From positions 62,001 through 126,000 of the forward strand of contig NZ_JAASQR010000002.1 of NCBI RefSeq assembly GCF_011762025.1: DNA of 64,000 bases, given 5' to 3'. This document shows, piece by piece, positions 55,534-64,000 of the stretch. The DNA is from Sphingobium vermicomposti (GTDB taxonomy: Bacteria; Pseudomonadota; Alphaproteobacteria; Sphingomonadales; Sphingomonadaceae). The notes under the pieces were generated by a model. The model saw only the letters and a list, made by a program, of their open reading frames with translations, was not told the DNA's origin and ran no database searches. The position numbers and the translations under genes are program-made. Each line of letters starts with the position of its first letter. The stretch's first letter is position 1.

Positions 55534-56304
55534 ATGTCTCGAAATGTTGGTGAAGGCCGCCCTGCGGCAACGGTAGTGATCGTCCGCGACATGCCCGGAT
55601 CGCCGCCGCACATCCTGATGATGGAGCGGGCGGCGACCATGGCCTTTGCGGGCGGCGCGCTGGTCTTTCCGGGCGGCGCGGTCGATGCGGCGGATCGCGC
55701 CCTGGCCACCGGGATTGCGAAAGATGGCGACGCGGACGACATGGCCGCCCGGATTGCGGCTATCCGCGAAACGCTGGAAGAAAGCGGCCTGGGCATCGGT
55801 TTCACGACGCCCCCGGCTCCGGCGCAACTGATGGACATGCGCGCTGCCCTGGCGGCGGGGGAGAGTCTGGCCGCTATCGCCGATGCGCATGGGCTGGAGT
55901 TCGCGCTGGATCAGCTGGTGCCCTTCAGCCGCTGGCATCCGGCGGCGGCTGAACATGTGACGCGCATTTTCGACACGCGCTTCTATCTGGTGCGCGCGCC
56001 CCGCGATCAGACCCCAAGCGTGGACGCGACCGAAAATGTCAGGCTGTTCTGGAGCGCGGCGGGTGACACCATCGCGCGCTGCGACGCGGGGCAGGGGCGC
56101 ATCATCTTTCCGACGCGGCGCAATCTTGAGCGGCTTGCGCTCTTCGACAGCTTTGACGCCATGGCGGCGCACGCATCCTCCACGCCAATCGAAATGGTGC
56201 GGCCCTGGATAGAGGATCGGGCGGGACAGTCCCACCCCTGCATCCCGGAAAATATCGGATATCCCGTGACTGCGGAACCCTTGGGCGGGGTCCGGCGTGG
56301 TTAG
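55534..56304 (+). CDS. NUDIX hydrolase
   Basis: A 256-residue NUDIX protein larger than MutT. The box is spread over an insertion: '[13 protein letters not shown]' followed about 24 residues later by '[15 protein letters not shown]', the REx2EExG helix. This layout is similar to NUDT19/YfcD-like CoA- or alcohol-diphosphatases, but the substrate cannot be named. It starts 73 bases after tRNA-Ala and is followed after 3 bases by the extensin-like gene. Confidence 0.88.
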   Translation: MSRNVGEGRPAATVVIVRDMPGSPPHILMMERAATMAFAGGALVFPGGAVDAADRALATGIAKDGDADDMAARIAAIRETLEESGLGIGFTTPPAPAQLMDMRAALAAGESLAAIADAHGLEFALDQLVPFSRWHPAAAEHVTRIFDTRFYLVRAPRDQTPSVDATENVRLFWSAAGDTIARCDAGQGRIIFPTRRNLERLALFDSFDAMAAHASSTPIEMVRPWIEDRAGQSHPCIPENIGYPVTAEPLGGVRRG

Positions 56305-56307
56305 CCT

Positions 56308-57036
56308 ATGCGTCGCGTTCATGCCCTTGCCCGCTGGATCGTCATTATTGGCGCGATCCTGTCATTGCTGCTGGTCGGCTATGCCTATCTGAGCAAGCGA
56401 CCGCAGGATCTTCCCTGGACCCCGCTCGACCTTTCGCAGCCGGTGGGATTGTTCACCGGGCGCAAACTGGCGGCATTGGGACCATCGCCGGACCAGTGCC
56501 GCGCGCTTCTGGACCGGGCCGGGGTCGCCTACACGGCGATGCCGCCGACCGGCAGCGGGCAGTGCCATTATAGCGACGCCGTGCGGCTGAAGGGCGGTGA
56601 AGACGCCATCCTGTTATCGCCCGCCTCGGTCGCGCCAGCCTGCCCGGTGGCCGCCGCGTTGAAATTATGGGAATGGCACATCGTGCAACCCGCCGCGCAG
56701 CGCCATTTCGGGCAGCCGGTCAGGACGATATCCCATTTCGGGTCCTTCAGCTGCCGTCGCCTCTATGGCCGGTCGGAAGGCGATTTTAGCGAACATGCGA
56801 CTGCCAACGCCATCGACATCGCCGCCTTCGTCCTGGAGGATGGACGGCGCGTGAGCGTGGTGAACGACTGGACCGGCGATGACAAGGATGCCGCCGCCTT
56901 TTTACGCAGCGTCCGCGATGGCGCGTGCAGCCTTTTCTCCACAGTCCTGTCGCCCGACTATAATGCCGCGCACCGCGATCATCTTCACCTGGACCAGGCG
57001 GATCGCGGTGACTTTGGCTGGCGAGCCTGTCGATAG
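56308..57036 (+). CDS. extensin-like family protein (exported)
   Basis: A 242-residue protein with one N-terminal transmembrane or signal segment (residues 9-30) and an 'extensin-like' C-terminal domain. 'FSEHATANAIDIAAFVLEDG' and 'AAHRDHLHLDQADR' place His, Asp and His as in metal-dependent D,D-peptidases of the M15/VanY type, so it may act on peptidoglycan. Four cysteines ('PDQCRALL', 'SGQCHYSD', 'SCRRL', 'GACSLF') may form disulfides. It starts 3 bases after the NUDIX gene. Confidence 0.85.
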   Translation: MRRVHALARWIVIIGAILSLLLVGYAYLSKRPQDLPWTPLDLSQPVGLFTGRKLAALGPSPDQCRALLDRAGVAYTAMPPTGSGQCHYSDAVRLKGGEDAILLSPASVAPACPVAAALKLWEWHIVQPAAQRHFGQPVRTISHFGSFSCRRLYGRSEGDFSEHATANAIDIAAFVLEDGRRVSVVNDWTGDDKDAAAFLRSVRDGACSLFSTVLSPDYNAAHRDHLHLDQADRGDFGWRACR

Positions 57037-57045
57037 GCCCGTCGC

Positions 57046-58572
57046 TTATTGGCCGAACCGCGATTCCCGCGCCAGCGTGACCGCCTCCCGCGCGGCGGCC
57101 AGCAGCGCACGGCTTTTCGCCTCGCATTCCCGCTGCTCATATTCCGCCGTCGAATCGGCGACGATGCCAGCCCCAGCCTGCACATGCATGACGCCATCCT
57201 TCAGGACGGCGGTGCGCAGGACGATGCAGCTGTCCATATTGCCGTCCGGTCCGAAATATCCGACCCCACCCGCATAGGCACCGCGTGTTTCCGGTTCCAG
57301 TTCGGCGATGATCTCACAGGCGCGCACCTTGGGCGCGCCCGATACGGTTCCGGCGGGGAAGCCCGCGAAAAGGGCGTCCAGCGCATCCTTGCCGGGGGCA
57401 ATGCGACCGACCACGTTCGACACGATGTGCATGACGTGGCTGTAGAATTCGACCGTGTAGCTGTCGGTGACCGTCACAGTCCCGGCCGCCGCGACGCGCC
57501 CCACATCGTTGCGGCCCAGGTCCAGCAGCATCAGATGTTCCGCGCGCTCCTTGGGATCGGCGAGCAGGCTTTCGCGGTTAGCCGCGTCCTCGACGGCGGT
57601 CTTGCCGCGCGGACGGGTGCCCGCGATGGGCCGGATGGTGACTTCGCCATCCCGCGCGCGCACCAATATTTCCGGGCTTGACCCGATCAGCGCAAAGCCC
57701 GGCAGGTCGAGATAATAGAGGAAGGGGGACGGATTGATCCGCCGCAGCGCCCTGTAAAGCGCGATCGGCGGCAGGGTGAACGGGCTGGTAAAGCGCTGGG
57801 CCAGCACCACCTGAAATATATCACCCGCGACGATATAGTCCTTCGCCCGTTCGACCATCGCGGCATAACGGCCCGGCTGCAGGACGGGCGTGACTTCGAC
57901 ATCGGCGATTTCTACTGGCGGCGGCAGGCTGGGCAGCGGCGCGGCCAGTCGCGCGGCGGTTGCGTCGATCCGCTCCAGCGCCGCGTCAATCGCTGCGTCC
58001 GCATCCTGATAGCTGCCCTTCCACACCGGTGCGACCAGGAACAGGGCGTCCGCCAGCCGGTCGAACACCAGGATGACGGTGGGCCGCACGAACAGCATGT
58101 CGGGCAGTTCCAGCGGGTTGGGCGACGGGCGGGGGAGTTTTTCCACCAGCCCAACTGTCTCATAACCGAAATAGCCGACCAGGCAGGCGAGCGCTGGCGG
58201 GAGCGCCTCGTCCAAATCGGCCCGGCATTCGGCGACAAGCGTGCGCAGGGCGTCCAGCGCGCCTTCCGGCTCAGCGACAAAGGCGTCCCGGTCGGTCGCC
58301 CATTGGCGATTGATTTGCGCCTTTTCCCCTTGGGCGCGGAACACAAGGTCGGGCGCAAGGCCGATCAGGCTGTACCGCCCGCGCACCGCGCCGCCCTCCA
58401 CCGATTCCAGCAGAAAGTCGCCCCGGTCGGGTTCGAACAGCTTGAGCGCGGCGGAAATGGGCGTGTCGGTGTCGGCAATCTGGCGACGCCATACCAGTGC
58501 GGACCTGCCATCGGCCAGCGCCGCGCGCGCGCTGTGAATGCCGCTACCCGGCACGTCCTGCGCGACCGCCAT
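57046..58572 (-). CDS. trpE: anthranilate synthase component I
   Basis: A 508-residue TrpE that converts chorismate and ammonia to anthranilate. The C-terminal chorismate-binding part has 'GSSPEILVRARDGEVTIRPI', 'HLMLLDLGRNDVGRVA' and 'GTVSGAPKVRACEII', while the N-terminal part holds the tryptophan-binding 'LLESVEGGAVRGRYS'. ATG 58572 (MAVAQDVPG) lies 1 base after the stop of the upstream PpiD-like gene. trpG, trpD and trpC, often directly downstream, are absent: a convergent extensin-like gene comes immediately instead. Confidence 0.95.
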   Translation of the reverse strand: MAVAQDVPGSGIHSARAALADGRSALVWRRQIADTDTPISAALKLFEPDRGDFLLESVEGGAVRGRYSLIGLAPDLVFRAQGEKAQINRQWATDRDAFVAEPEGALDALRTLVAECRADLDEALPPALACLVGYFGYETVGLVEKLPRPSPNPLELPDMLFVRPTVILVFDRLADALFLVAPVWKGSYQDADAAIDAALERIDATAARLAAPLPSLPPPVEIADVEVTPVLQPGRYAAMVERAKDYIVAGDIFQVVLAQRFTSPFTLPPIALYRALRRINPSPFLYYLDLPGFALIGSSPEILVRARDGEVTIRPIAGTRPRGKTAVEDAANRESLLADPKERAEHLMLLDLGRNDVGRVAAAGTVTVTDSYTVEFYSHVMHIVSNVVGRIAPGKDALDALFAGFPAGTVSGAPKVRACEIIAELEPETRGAYAGGVGYFGPDGNMDSCIVLRTAVLKDGVMHVQAGAGIVADSTAEYEQRECEAKSRALLAAAREAVTLARESRFGQ

Positions 58573-58573
58573 A

Positions 58574-60523
58574 TTATTGAGCGCCGCTATTGGTGCTGGC
58601 GAGCGCGCGCTGCACGTCGGCGACAGCGGTGGGGCTGCGTTCCACGTCCAGTTCCTTTTCAACGGCGCGGACGAATTGCTGCGCATATTCCTGGCCGACG
58701 ACATCGCCCAGCTGGCTGCGCACCTGATTGACCAGCTCCGGCTGATCGCCTGCGTCGCCGCGCTTGATGCCGTTCAGCTGCACGACGAAATAGCCGCGAT
58801 CCTGCCCGATCGGCAGTGTTTTCACGCTGTTGGCCGCCATTGAAAAGAGGATCATGACCTCTGCCGGGGGACGCTGTCCATCGCGCAGCATGTCGGCGCG
58901 GCGACCGCCCACGACCTGGGGCGCGGGCAGTCGTACGCCTGCCGCGGAAACGGCCTCGGCCAGCTTCATGCCCTTGGCCACCTTGTCACGGATCTGCTCC
59001 GCCAGCGCCTTCGCCTTCTCGTTGCCCTTTGCCAGCTTATACTGCAGGACGACCAGCTCCTTGACCTTCGCCAGCGGCGGCGGAGCGGCGGCCCGGATTT
59101 CGGCGGGCGCGGCCAGCGCATAACGCTTGTCCGGGGTGATCGGGATCAGCTGCGCATCGTCATCCTGGCTCATTTGGAAGAGCGGAGCGAGCAGGGGCTG
59201 GACGTCGGCTGCGGCCTGATAGGCCTGATCTTCGACCTGCTTGCCGGTCGCCAGCAGAAACGGCGTGGTTTCAAGCTTTAGGCCATTGTCCTTCACAACT
59301 TCTTCGAAGCTGCCGCCGTCGGCAATCTCATCTTCGATCTTGTCGGTGAACTCGGTCAGCAGGCGCTTTTCCTTCTGCTCGCGCAGCGTCGCCGCAATAT
59401 CCTGCTTCACCGCGGCCAGCGGGCGGGCAGGGACTGTCTGAACCGCCGTCACCCGCAGCAACAACCAGCCCAGAGGCGCGCGGATCGGCCCGATCAAATC
59501 ACCCTGCTTCGCGCTGAAACCAGCGTCCGCAACGGCGGCGGACGATGTCGACGCCAGCGCCTGGCGGCTCTGGTCGGGCAATGTGGAAACAGCAAGACCC
59601 GTGTCCTGCGCGGCGGCGGAAAGCGATTTGCCCGCCTTCACCTGCGCGGCAATCGCCTTGGCCCCCGCCTCAGTGGGCAGGATCAGCTGTTCAAAGCTGC
59701 GGCTTTCCTTGGCGGCGTAATTGGCCTTGTCCTGATTATAGGCGGCTGCGATTTCCTGGTCCGTAGGCTGCGCAGCCTGTGCGAAGCGTTGTCCATCAAT
59801 GACGGCGTAACGAATGCGCCGCTGTTCGGGGATGGTGAAGCGCGCTGCGTTCGACTTGTAAAAATCGTTCAGCTGGGCTTCGCTAGGGTCCTTGATGTCG
59901 TTGAACGCCACTGCCGGAACGGCGGCAATCGTACCCTGCCGTGATTCCAGCAGAAGCGACGCATAGGGCAGCACCAGGCTGTCGGACAGCTTCACGCCCA
60001 GGCCAGCGGGTGCCAGCATCTGACGTTCCAGAACCTCGCGGCTGATATCGTCGCGCAACGCCTGTTCGGTGATGCGTTCGCGTTGCAGCAACTGGCGGAA
60101 ATTATCCTGGCTGAAATTGCCTGCCGCATCCTGAAAAGCGGGGATTTGCGCAATCTGCGCGTCCACCAGCCGCTTGGAGATATGCACGCCCTGATCCTGC
60201 GCATATTCCTTCAACGTCATGGCCGCGACCAGCTGGTCGTAAATCTCGCGGGCCGCGCCCTGGCCAAGAAATTCGGTGATCTGAAGTTCAGGATTGGCGC
60301 GCCGGGCATTTTCGAACACGCGCTGAACCCGTTCCTGAAACGCACTCAGCGTCAGGCGGGAACCGCCCGCCTTTGCCACTGTCGCGCCGCCGCTCGCGGA
60401 GGACCCGAAATTGCCGCTGCTAATGTCGCCCAGGATGAACGCCGCCGCGATGACGCCCAGGAACAGCAGCGCGAAAACCGCGCCGAATTTCGAATGGATG
60501 AAACGGCGAAAGGATGAAAGCAT
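58574..60523 (-). CDS. ppiD: PpiD-like membrane-anchored peptidylprolyl isomerase/chaperone
   Basis: A 649-residue protein with a single N-terminal transmembrane anchor (residues 15-34, 'GAVFALLFLGVIAAAFILG'), a SurA-N-like chaperone region, and a parvulin-like domain around residues 260-380. PpiD helps newly exported proteins leave the Sec channel. The first residues 'MLSSFRRFIHSKFGAVFALL' are typical. Its stop is 1 base before the trpE start, and trpE usually follows it in alphaproteobacteria. The parvulin signature is weak, as in many PpiD proteins, so isomerase activity is uncertain. Confidence 0.88.
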   Translation of the reverse strand: MLSSFRRFIHSKFGAVFALLFLGVIAAAFILGDISSGNFGSSASGGATVAKAGGSRLTLSAFQERVQRVFENARRANPELQITEFLGQGAAREIYDQLVAAMTLKEYAQDQGVHISKRLVDAQIAQIPAFQDAAGNFSQDNFRQLLQRERITEQALRDDISREVLERQMLAPAGLGVKLSDSLVLPYASLLLESRQGTIAAVPAVAFNDIKDPSEAQLNDFYKSNAARFTIPEQRRIRYAVIDGQRFAQAAQPTDQEIAAAYNQDKANYAAKESRSFEQLILPTEAGAKAIAAQVKAGKSLSAAAQDTGLAVSTLPDQSRQALASTSSAAVADAGFSAKQGDLIGPIRAPLGWLLLRVTAVQTVPARPLAAVKQDIAATLREQKEKRLLTEFTDKIEDEIADGGSFEEVVKDNGLKLETTPFLLATGKQVEDQAYQAAADVQPLLAPLFQMSQDDDAQLIPITPDKRYALAAPAEIRAAAPPPLAKVKELVVLQYKLAKGNEKAKALAEQIRDKVAKGMKLAEAVSAAGVRLPAPQVVGGRRADMLRDGQRPPAEVMILFSMAANSVKTLPIGQDRGYFVVQLNGIKRGDAGDQPELVNQVRSQLGDVVGQEYAQQFVRAVEKELDVERSPTAVADVQRALASTNSGAQ

Positions 60524-60718
60524 GGCGGAAAAGTCCAGAAAGCTGCGGCTGGGTGGCGGCCCGCTTTAAGGGCGGATCGTCGTTGCGGCAAGTGCGCCGT
60601 GGGCTGCGAGGCTGGACAAATGACGGAGCGCCGTTCATCGCCATGCCCAGCTGGCCAGAGGTTTCATCGCCCATGTCCGGCGACGTGCAGCAATATTATA
60701 AAATGAGGTATCGGATCG

Positions 60719-61462
60719 ATGGGCAGGCGAAAGCTGGTTGCCGGCAATTGGAAGATGAACGGCATGAAAAGCCATCTGGCGGAGATCGAGGCGATTGGCC
60801 GCATCGCCGCCGAACGGCCGGTGGTAGAGGTGGGGATATGCGTGCCCGCCACCTTGATCATGGCGGCGGCGGAACGCAAAGGCGGCGCTTTCATCGGCGC
60901 GCAGGATTGCCACATGAACGCCAGTGGCGCGCATACTGGCTGCCTGTCGGCGGATATGCTGGCTGAAGCCGGGGCGGAATATATCATCGTCGGCCATAGC
61001 GAACGGCGGGAAGCCCAGGGCGAAAGCGATGCGGACGTCGCGGCCAAGGCGTTGGCGGCCAAAGCCGCTGGGCTGAAGGTGATATTGTGCGTGGGCGAAA
61101 GCCTGGATGTGCGGGACGCCGGCAATGCTGAAGCCGTGGTGTGCGATCAGCTGCTCGCGTCCCTTCCGCAAGGCGCTGCGGCGGATTGGCTCGCCATCGC
61201 CTATGAACCGATCTGGGCCATCGGCACGGGCCGCATTCCGACCATGGAGGCGGTCGCATCCATGCACGCCGCCTTGCGCGCGGCGCTTGCCAGCCGCATC
61301 GGCGCGCATGAAGCCGACGCCATGCGAATCCTCTATGGCGGTTCGATGAGCGGCGACAATGCGGCGGAGCTGATGGCGATTCCCGACGTCGATGGCGGGC
61401 TGGTCGGCGGCGCGAGCCTGACGGCGGCCAAGTTCGGCCCGGTGATCGCCGCAGCGGGCTGA
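60719..61462 (+). CDS. tpiA: triosephosphate isomerase
   Basis: A 247-residue glycolytic enzyme. The catalytic Lys is in 'GNWKMNG', His in 'IIVGHSERR' and Glu in 'AYEPIWAIGTG'. The phosphate loop reads 'YGGSMSGDNA', with Met replacing the more common Val. It is divergent from the ppiD gene over a 195-base spacer in which I see no other gene. A GAGGTA box precedes ATG 60719. Confidence 0.95.
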   Translation: MGRRKLVAGNWKMNGMKSHLAEIEAIGRIAAERPVVEVGICVPATLIMAAAERKGGAFIGAQDCHMNASGAHTGCLSADMLAEAGAEYIIVGHSERREAQGESDADVAAKALAAKAAGLKVILCVGESLDVRDAGNAEAVVCDQLLASLPQGAAADWLAIAYEPIWAIGTGRIPTMEAVASMHAALRAALASRIGAHEADAMRILYGGSMSGDNAAELMAIPDVDGGLVGGASLTAAKFGPVIAAAG

Positions 61463-61481
61463 ACCCGCGCTGCTGTTGAAA

Positions 61482-61530
61482 ATCTAACGGGCCGGAAAGC
61501 CGCTTAACCCGGCACTCCGGCCCGTTAGAT
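61482..61530. repeat. perfect 14-bp inverted repeat between tpiA and secG
   Basis: Arms ATCTAACGGGCCGG (61482-61495) and CCGGCCCGTTAGAT (61517-61530) flank 21 bases. The long arms and loop suggest more than a simple terminator; a T-run is missing. It may end the tpiA transcript. Confidence 0.6.
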
Positions 61531-61628
61531 GGCATGAATAGACGGGGAAGGGCGCGCCCCCGGTTGCCCCGGCGACCCTTCGCCGCTATGGGCTGCGCAA
61601 CATTCTTTTTGCGGACAGATATCGGCGC

Positions 61629-62021
61629 ATGTTCACCTTCATCCTCGTTGTCCAGGCCATTGTGGCCGCCCTGCTCGTCACCGTCATCCTGATGCAAAAG
61701 TCGGAAGGCGGCGGACTGGGCGTCGGCGGCAGCCCGGCTGGCTTCATGTCGGCGCGCGGCGCGGCGGATTTCCTCACGCGCTCGACCACTGTTCTGGCGA
61801 CCATTTTCGTGCTGCTGTCGATCGTGCTGGCCGTGATCGCGTCGGTCCAGCATGCGCAGACTGATATCGATATGTCGCTGGTGAAGCAGGCGCCTGTGGC
61901 TCCCGCCGCGCCCGCGCCCGCTGCAGGCACCGCCGATCCGCTTGCAGGCGCGGCTGGCGCGGCCAGCAATGGTCAGGCAGGCAGCAATGCCAATGACGGT
62001 GCGGTTCCGCTCGCCAACTGA
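61629..62021 (+). CDS. secG: preprotein translocase subunit SecG
   Basis: A 130-residue SecG with two transmembrane helices (residues 1-22 and about 57-76) separated by the conserved 'LMQKSEGGGLGVGGSPAGFM' and 'SARGAADFLTRST'. The C-terminus is a long Ala/Pro/Gly tail. SecG helps SecYEG move proteins across the membrane. tpiA-secG-pyrG is a common order. Confidence 0.95.
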   Translation: MFTFILVVQAIVAALLVTVILMQKSEGGGLGVGGSPAGFMSARGAADFLTRSTTVLATIFVLLSIVLAVIASVQHAQTDIDMSLVKQAPVAPAAPAPAAGTADPLAGAAGAASNGQAGSNANDGAVPLAN

Positions 62022-62109
62022 CTTTCTCACTTAATTTCGATCTTTTTTGCTCGTGCGTGGATTCGCGCGCTTGCCCAACTTGTTTGTAAAAGGCTAAGCC
62101 TCCTCTCCC

Positions 62110-63741
62110 ATGGCGCGGTATATTTTCATCACCGGCGGCGTGGTCTCCTCGCTTGGCAAGGGCCTTATGGCCGCATCGCTCGCAGCACTGCTGCAGGCGC
62201 GAGGTTTCCGTGTGCGCATTCGGAAGTTCGACCCTTATCTCAACGTCGATCCGGGCACGATGAGCCCGTATCAGCATGGCGAAGTCTATGTGACCGATGA
62301 CGGGGCGGAAACCGACCTCGACCTTGGCCATTATGAACGGTTTACGGGGGTTTCGGCCCGCCAGTCGGACAATGTGACGCAGGGCCGCGTCTATCAGACG
62401 ATCATCCAGCGCGAACGGCGCGGCGATTATCTGGGCGCGACGGTGCAGGTCATTCCGCACGTCACGGACGAGATCAAGGCATTCGCCACCGCCGACACGG
62501 AAGACCTGGACTTCGTGCTGTGCGAAATCGGCGGGACGGTCGGCGATATCGAATCGCTGCCCTTCATGGAAGCGATCCGCCAGCTGCATAACGATCTGGA
62601 TCGCGGCCAGTCGATCTTCGTCCATGTAACGCTGGTGCCGTTTATCGCGGCGGCGGGCGAGTTGAAGACCAAGCCGACCCAGCATAGCGTCCGCGAATTG
62701 ACCTCACTCGGCATTCAGCCCGACATTTTGCTGTGCCGCTGCGAACATCCGCTGCCGGACAGCGAAAGGCGCAAGATCGCCCTGTTCTGCAACGTCCGTC
62801 CCGAAGCGGTCATCCCCGCGCTCGACGCGAGCAGCATCTACGCCGTCCCGACGCAATATCATGCGGAGGGGCTGGACGAAGAAGTCTTGCGCGCCTTCGG
62901 CATCGGGGATGCGCCCAAGCCATCGCTCGACCGCTGGCTGGACATCATGGACCGGCAGCAGAACCCCGAAGGCGAAGTGACGATCGGCGTCGTTGGCAAA
63001 TATGTCGGCCTGCCCGATGCGTATAAATCGCTGTACGAGGCGCTGACCCATGGCGGCTTTGCCAATCGGGTGAAGGTGAAGATCAAGTGGATCGACGCCG
63101 AATTGTTCGAGAAGGGCGATGATGTCGCCGCCAACCTTGAACCGATGCACGGTATTCTGGTCCCCGGCGGCTTTGGCGTGCGCGGATCGGAAGGCAAGAT
63201 CGCCAGCGTCAAATTCGCGCGCGAACGCAATGTGCCCTTCTTCGGCATCTGCCTCGGCATGCAGATGGCCTGCATCGAAGGCGCGCGGAACACGGCGGGC
63301 ATCCCCGACGCTTCGACCACCGAATTTGGCGAGACGTCAGAACCTGTCGTTGGCCTGATCACCGAATGGATGGGCAAGGAAGGGTTGCAGAAGCGGACGG
63401 CTGAAACCGATCTGGGCGGCACGATGCGCCTTGGGGCCTATCCGGCGAAGCTCACCGGCAACAGCGTCGTCGCGGGCATTTATGGCACGGATGAGATCAG
63501 CGAACGGCACCGCCATCGCTACGAAGTGAACGCCGGTTATCGCGAGCCGCTGGAAAAGGGTGGCCTGATCTTTTCGGGCATGTCACCCGACGGCACGCTA
63601 CCCGAAATCGTCGAACGCCCGGATCATCCGTGGTTCGTCGGCGTGCAGTTCCACCCGGAACTCAAATCCAAACCCTTCGACCCGCACCCACTGTTCGCCA
63701 GCTTCATCGAAGCGGCGGTCAAGCAGAGCCGGTTGGTGTAA
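62110..63741 (+). CDS. pyrG: CTP synthase
   Basis: A 543-residue glutamine-dependent CTP synthetase. The amidoligase starts '[20 protein letters not shown]', with '[14 protein letters not shown]' and '[15 protein letters not shown]'. The glutaminase half has the Cys in '[16 protein letters not shown]' and the His/Glu pair in '[11 protein letters not shown]'. Length and motifs are intact. It starts 88 bases after secG and ends with a GC hairpin. Confidence 0.97.
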   Translation: MARYIFITGGVVSSLGKGLMAASLAALLQARGFRVRIRKFDPYLNVDPGTMSPYQHGEVYVTDDGAETDLDLGHYERFTGVSARQSDNVTQGRVYQTIIQRERRGDYLGATVQVIPHVTDEIKAFATADTEDLDFVLCEIGGTVGDIESLPFMEAIRQLHNDLDRGQSIFVHVTLVPFIAAAGELKTKPTQHSVRELTSLGIQPDILLCRCEHPLPDSERRKIALFCNVRPEAVIPALDASSIYAVPTQYHAEGLDEEVLRAFGIGDAPKPSLDRWLDIMDRQQNPEGEVTIGVVGKYVGLPDAYKSLYEALTHGGFANRVKVKIKWIDAELFEKGDDVAANLEPMHGILVPGGFGVRGSEGKIASVKFARERNVPFFGICLGMQMACIEGARNTAGIPDASTTEFGETSEPVVGLITEWMGKEGLQKRTAETDLGGTMRLGAYPAKLTGNSVVAGIYGTDEISERHRHRYEVNAGYREPLEKGGLIFSGMSPDGTLPEIVERPDHPWFVGVQFHPELKSKPFDPHPLFASFIEAAVKQSRLV

Positions 63742-63761
63742 CCGCAACGGCCATATGTCAT

Positions 63762-63782
63762 CCCCCCATCGCCGATGGGGGG
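63762..63782. terminator. hairpin after pyrG
   Basis: A 9-bp stem CCCCCCATC / GATGGGGGG with a 3-base loop lies in the 45-base convergent gap between pyrG and the sugar dehydrogenase gene. No T-run is seen. Confidence 0.6.
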
Positions 63783-63786
63783 TAGG

Positions 63787-64000
63787 TCAACCCGCAGGCG
63801 TCAGCTTCAACAACCGCCCCTGCGACCCGCGCCCGCCATCCTCCAGCAGCCAGAGCGCGCCATCGGGGCCTTGCTCCACCTCCCGAATCCGCGCGCCCAT
63901 ATCCCATTGGTCGGCCTTCGACGCATTCTCCCCATCCAGTCTGACCCGCACCAGCGCCTTGCTCGACAGGCCGCCGATGAAGAGCGAATTTTTCCACTGC
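63787..64000 (-). CDS. PQQ-dependent sugar dehydrogenase-like protein, C-terminal fragment
   Basis: The last 71 residues of a beta-propeller protein of the glucose/sorbosone dehydrogenase (YliI/Asd) type. The frame is open to the end of the window, so the 5' part lies outside. 'LFIGGLSSKALVRVRLDGE' and 'RIREVEQGPDGALWLLEDGG' are typical of the final blade, and the sequence ends '...LLKLTPAG'. Such proteins are exported aldose-sugar dehydrogenases using PQQ. An overlapping minus-strand frame at 63758-63997 has no similarity and is a shadow. Confidence 0.85.
   Translation of the reverse strand, partial: QWKNSLFIGGLSSKALVRVRLDGENASKADQWDMGARIREVEQGPDGALWLLEDGGRGSQGRLLKLTPAG

Noticed and set aside
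63758..63997. 79-codon minus-strand frame at the right edge
   Set aside because: The overlapping minus-strand frame ending at 63787 matches the end of a sugar dehydrogenase; the 79-codon frame is out of register with it.

Overview
The window is a contiguous piece of an alphaproteobacterial chromosome, high in G+C and dense with housekeeping genes. Gene content points to Sphingomonadaceae, most likely a Sphingobium/Sphingomonas relative. The strongest clue is the rpsB-tsf-pyrH-frr-uppS-cdsA-dxr-rseP-bamA-skp-fabZ block, which lacks the lpxD, lpxA and lpxB genes that normally flank fabZ in LPS-making proteobacteria. That fits a lineage that uses glycosphingolipids instead of lipid A. There are no prophages, insertion sequences or CRISPR arrays, and no gene-free stretch exceeds about 300 bases.

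Layout. 1-3914: the end of an M23 peptidase, a nucleotidyltransferase, then sdhB with a thioesterase and a ZapE-type ATPase. 4197-11802: a TCA-cycle cluster mdh-sucD-sucA-sucB-lpd, without sucC. 11863-18556: a membrane GGDEF protein, a HAD phosphatase, glmU, a frameshifted metallophosphoesterase, glmS and an A/T-richer membrane orphan. 18577-23474: a GNAT-nitrilase fusion, icd, and psd-pssA for phosphatidylethanolamine synthesis. 23722-35082: the translation/isoprenoid/outer-membrane-biogenesis cluster ending in rpmE. 35217-37622: a low-GC DJ-1/PfpI gene, then aroB and aroK. 37704-41583: a tight operon of a 62-aa membrane protein, a 602-aa exported protein of unknown function, a XerD-type recombinase and accA. 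41741-43562: two orphan Flp pilins, a MutT-type hydrolase, bacterioferritin and its ferredoxin. 43616-48623: a DUF418 protein, a striking pair of tandem hairpin repeats, a BioC-like methyltransferase, purL and a DUF805 protein. 48685-52837: a lipoprotein, xseB, ispA, coaD, an exported PPIase and queA. 53011-57036: an acyltransferase, a charged DUF2171-like protein, tRNA-Ala(CGC), a NUDIX hydrolase and an extensin-like protein. 57046-64000: trpE and a PpiD-like chaperone, then tpiA, secG, pyrG and the end of a PQQ-type sugar dehydrogenase.

Functional themes: the TCA cycle is represented almost complete from isocitrate (icd) through 2-oxoglutarate and succinate (sdhB) to malate (mdh). Amino-sugar supply for peptidoglycan is covered by glmS and glmU, undecaprenyl and isoprenoid supply by uppS, dxr and ispA, and phospholipids by cdsA, pssA and psd. 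Outer-membrane assembly has bamA, skp and the PpiD-like protein, and fatty acid synthesis has accA and fabZ.

The less ordinary parts are the twin hairpin repeats at 44915-45085, a nested palindrome that reaches the lpd ribosome-binding site, the metallophosphoesterase split by a -1 frameshift, the uncharacterised envelope proteins upstream of xerD-accA, and two A/T-richer singletons that look acquired. No obviously new multi-gene system is visible. The best candidate for undescribed biology is the 37704-40627 operon, followed by the twin hairpin element.
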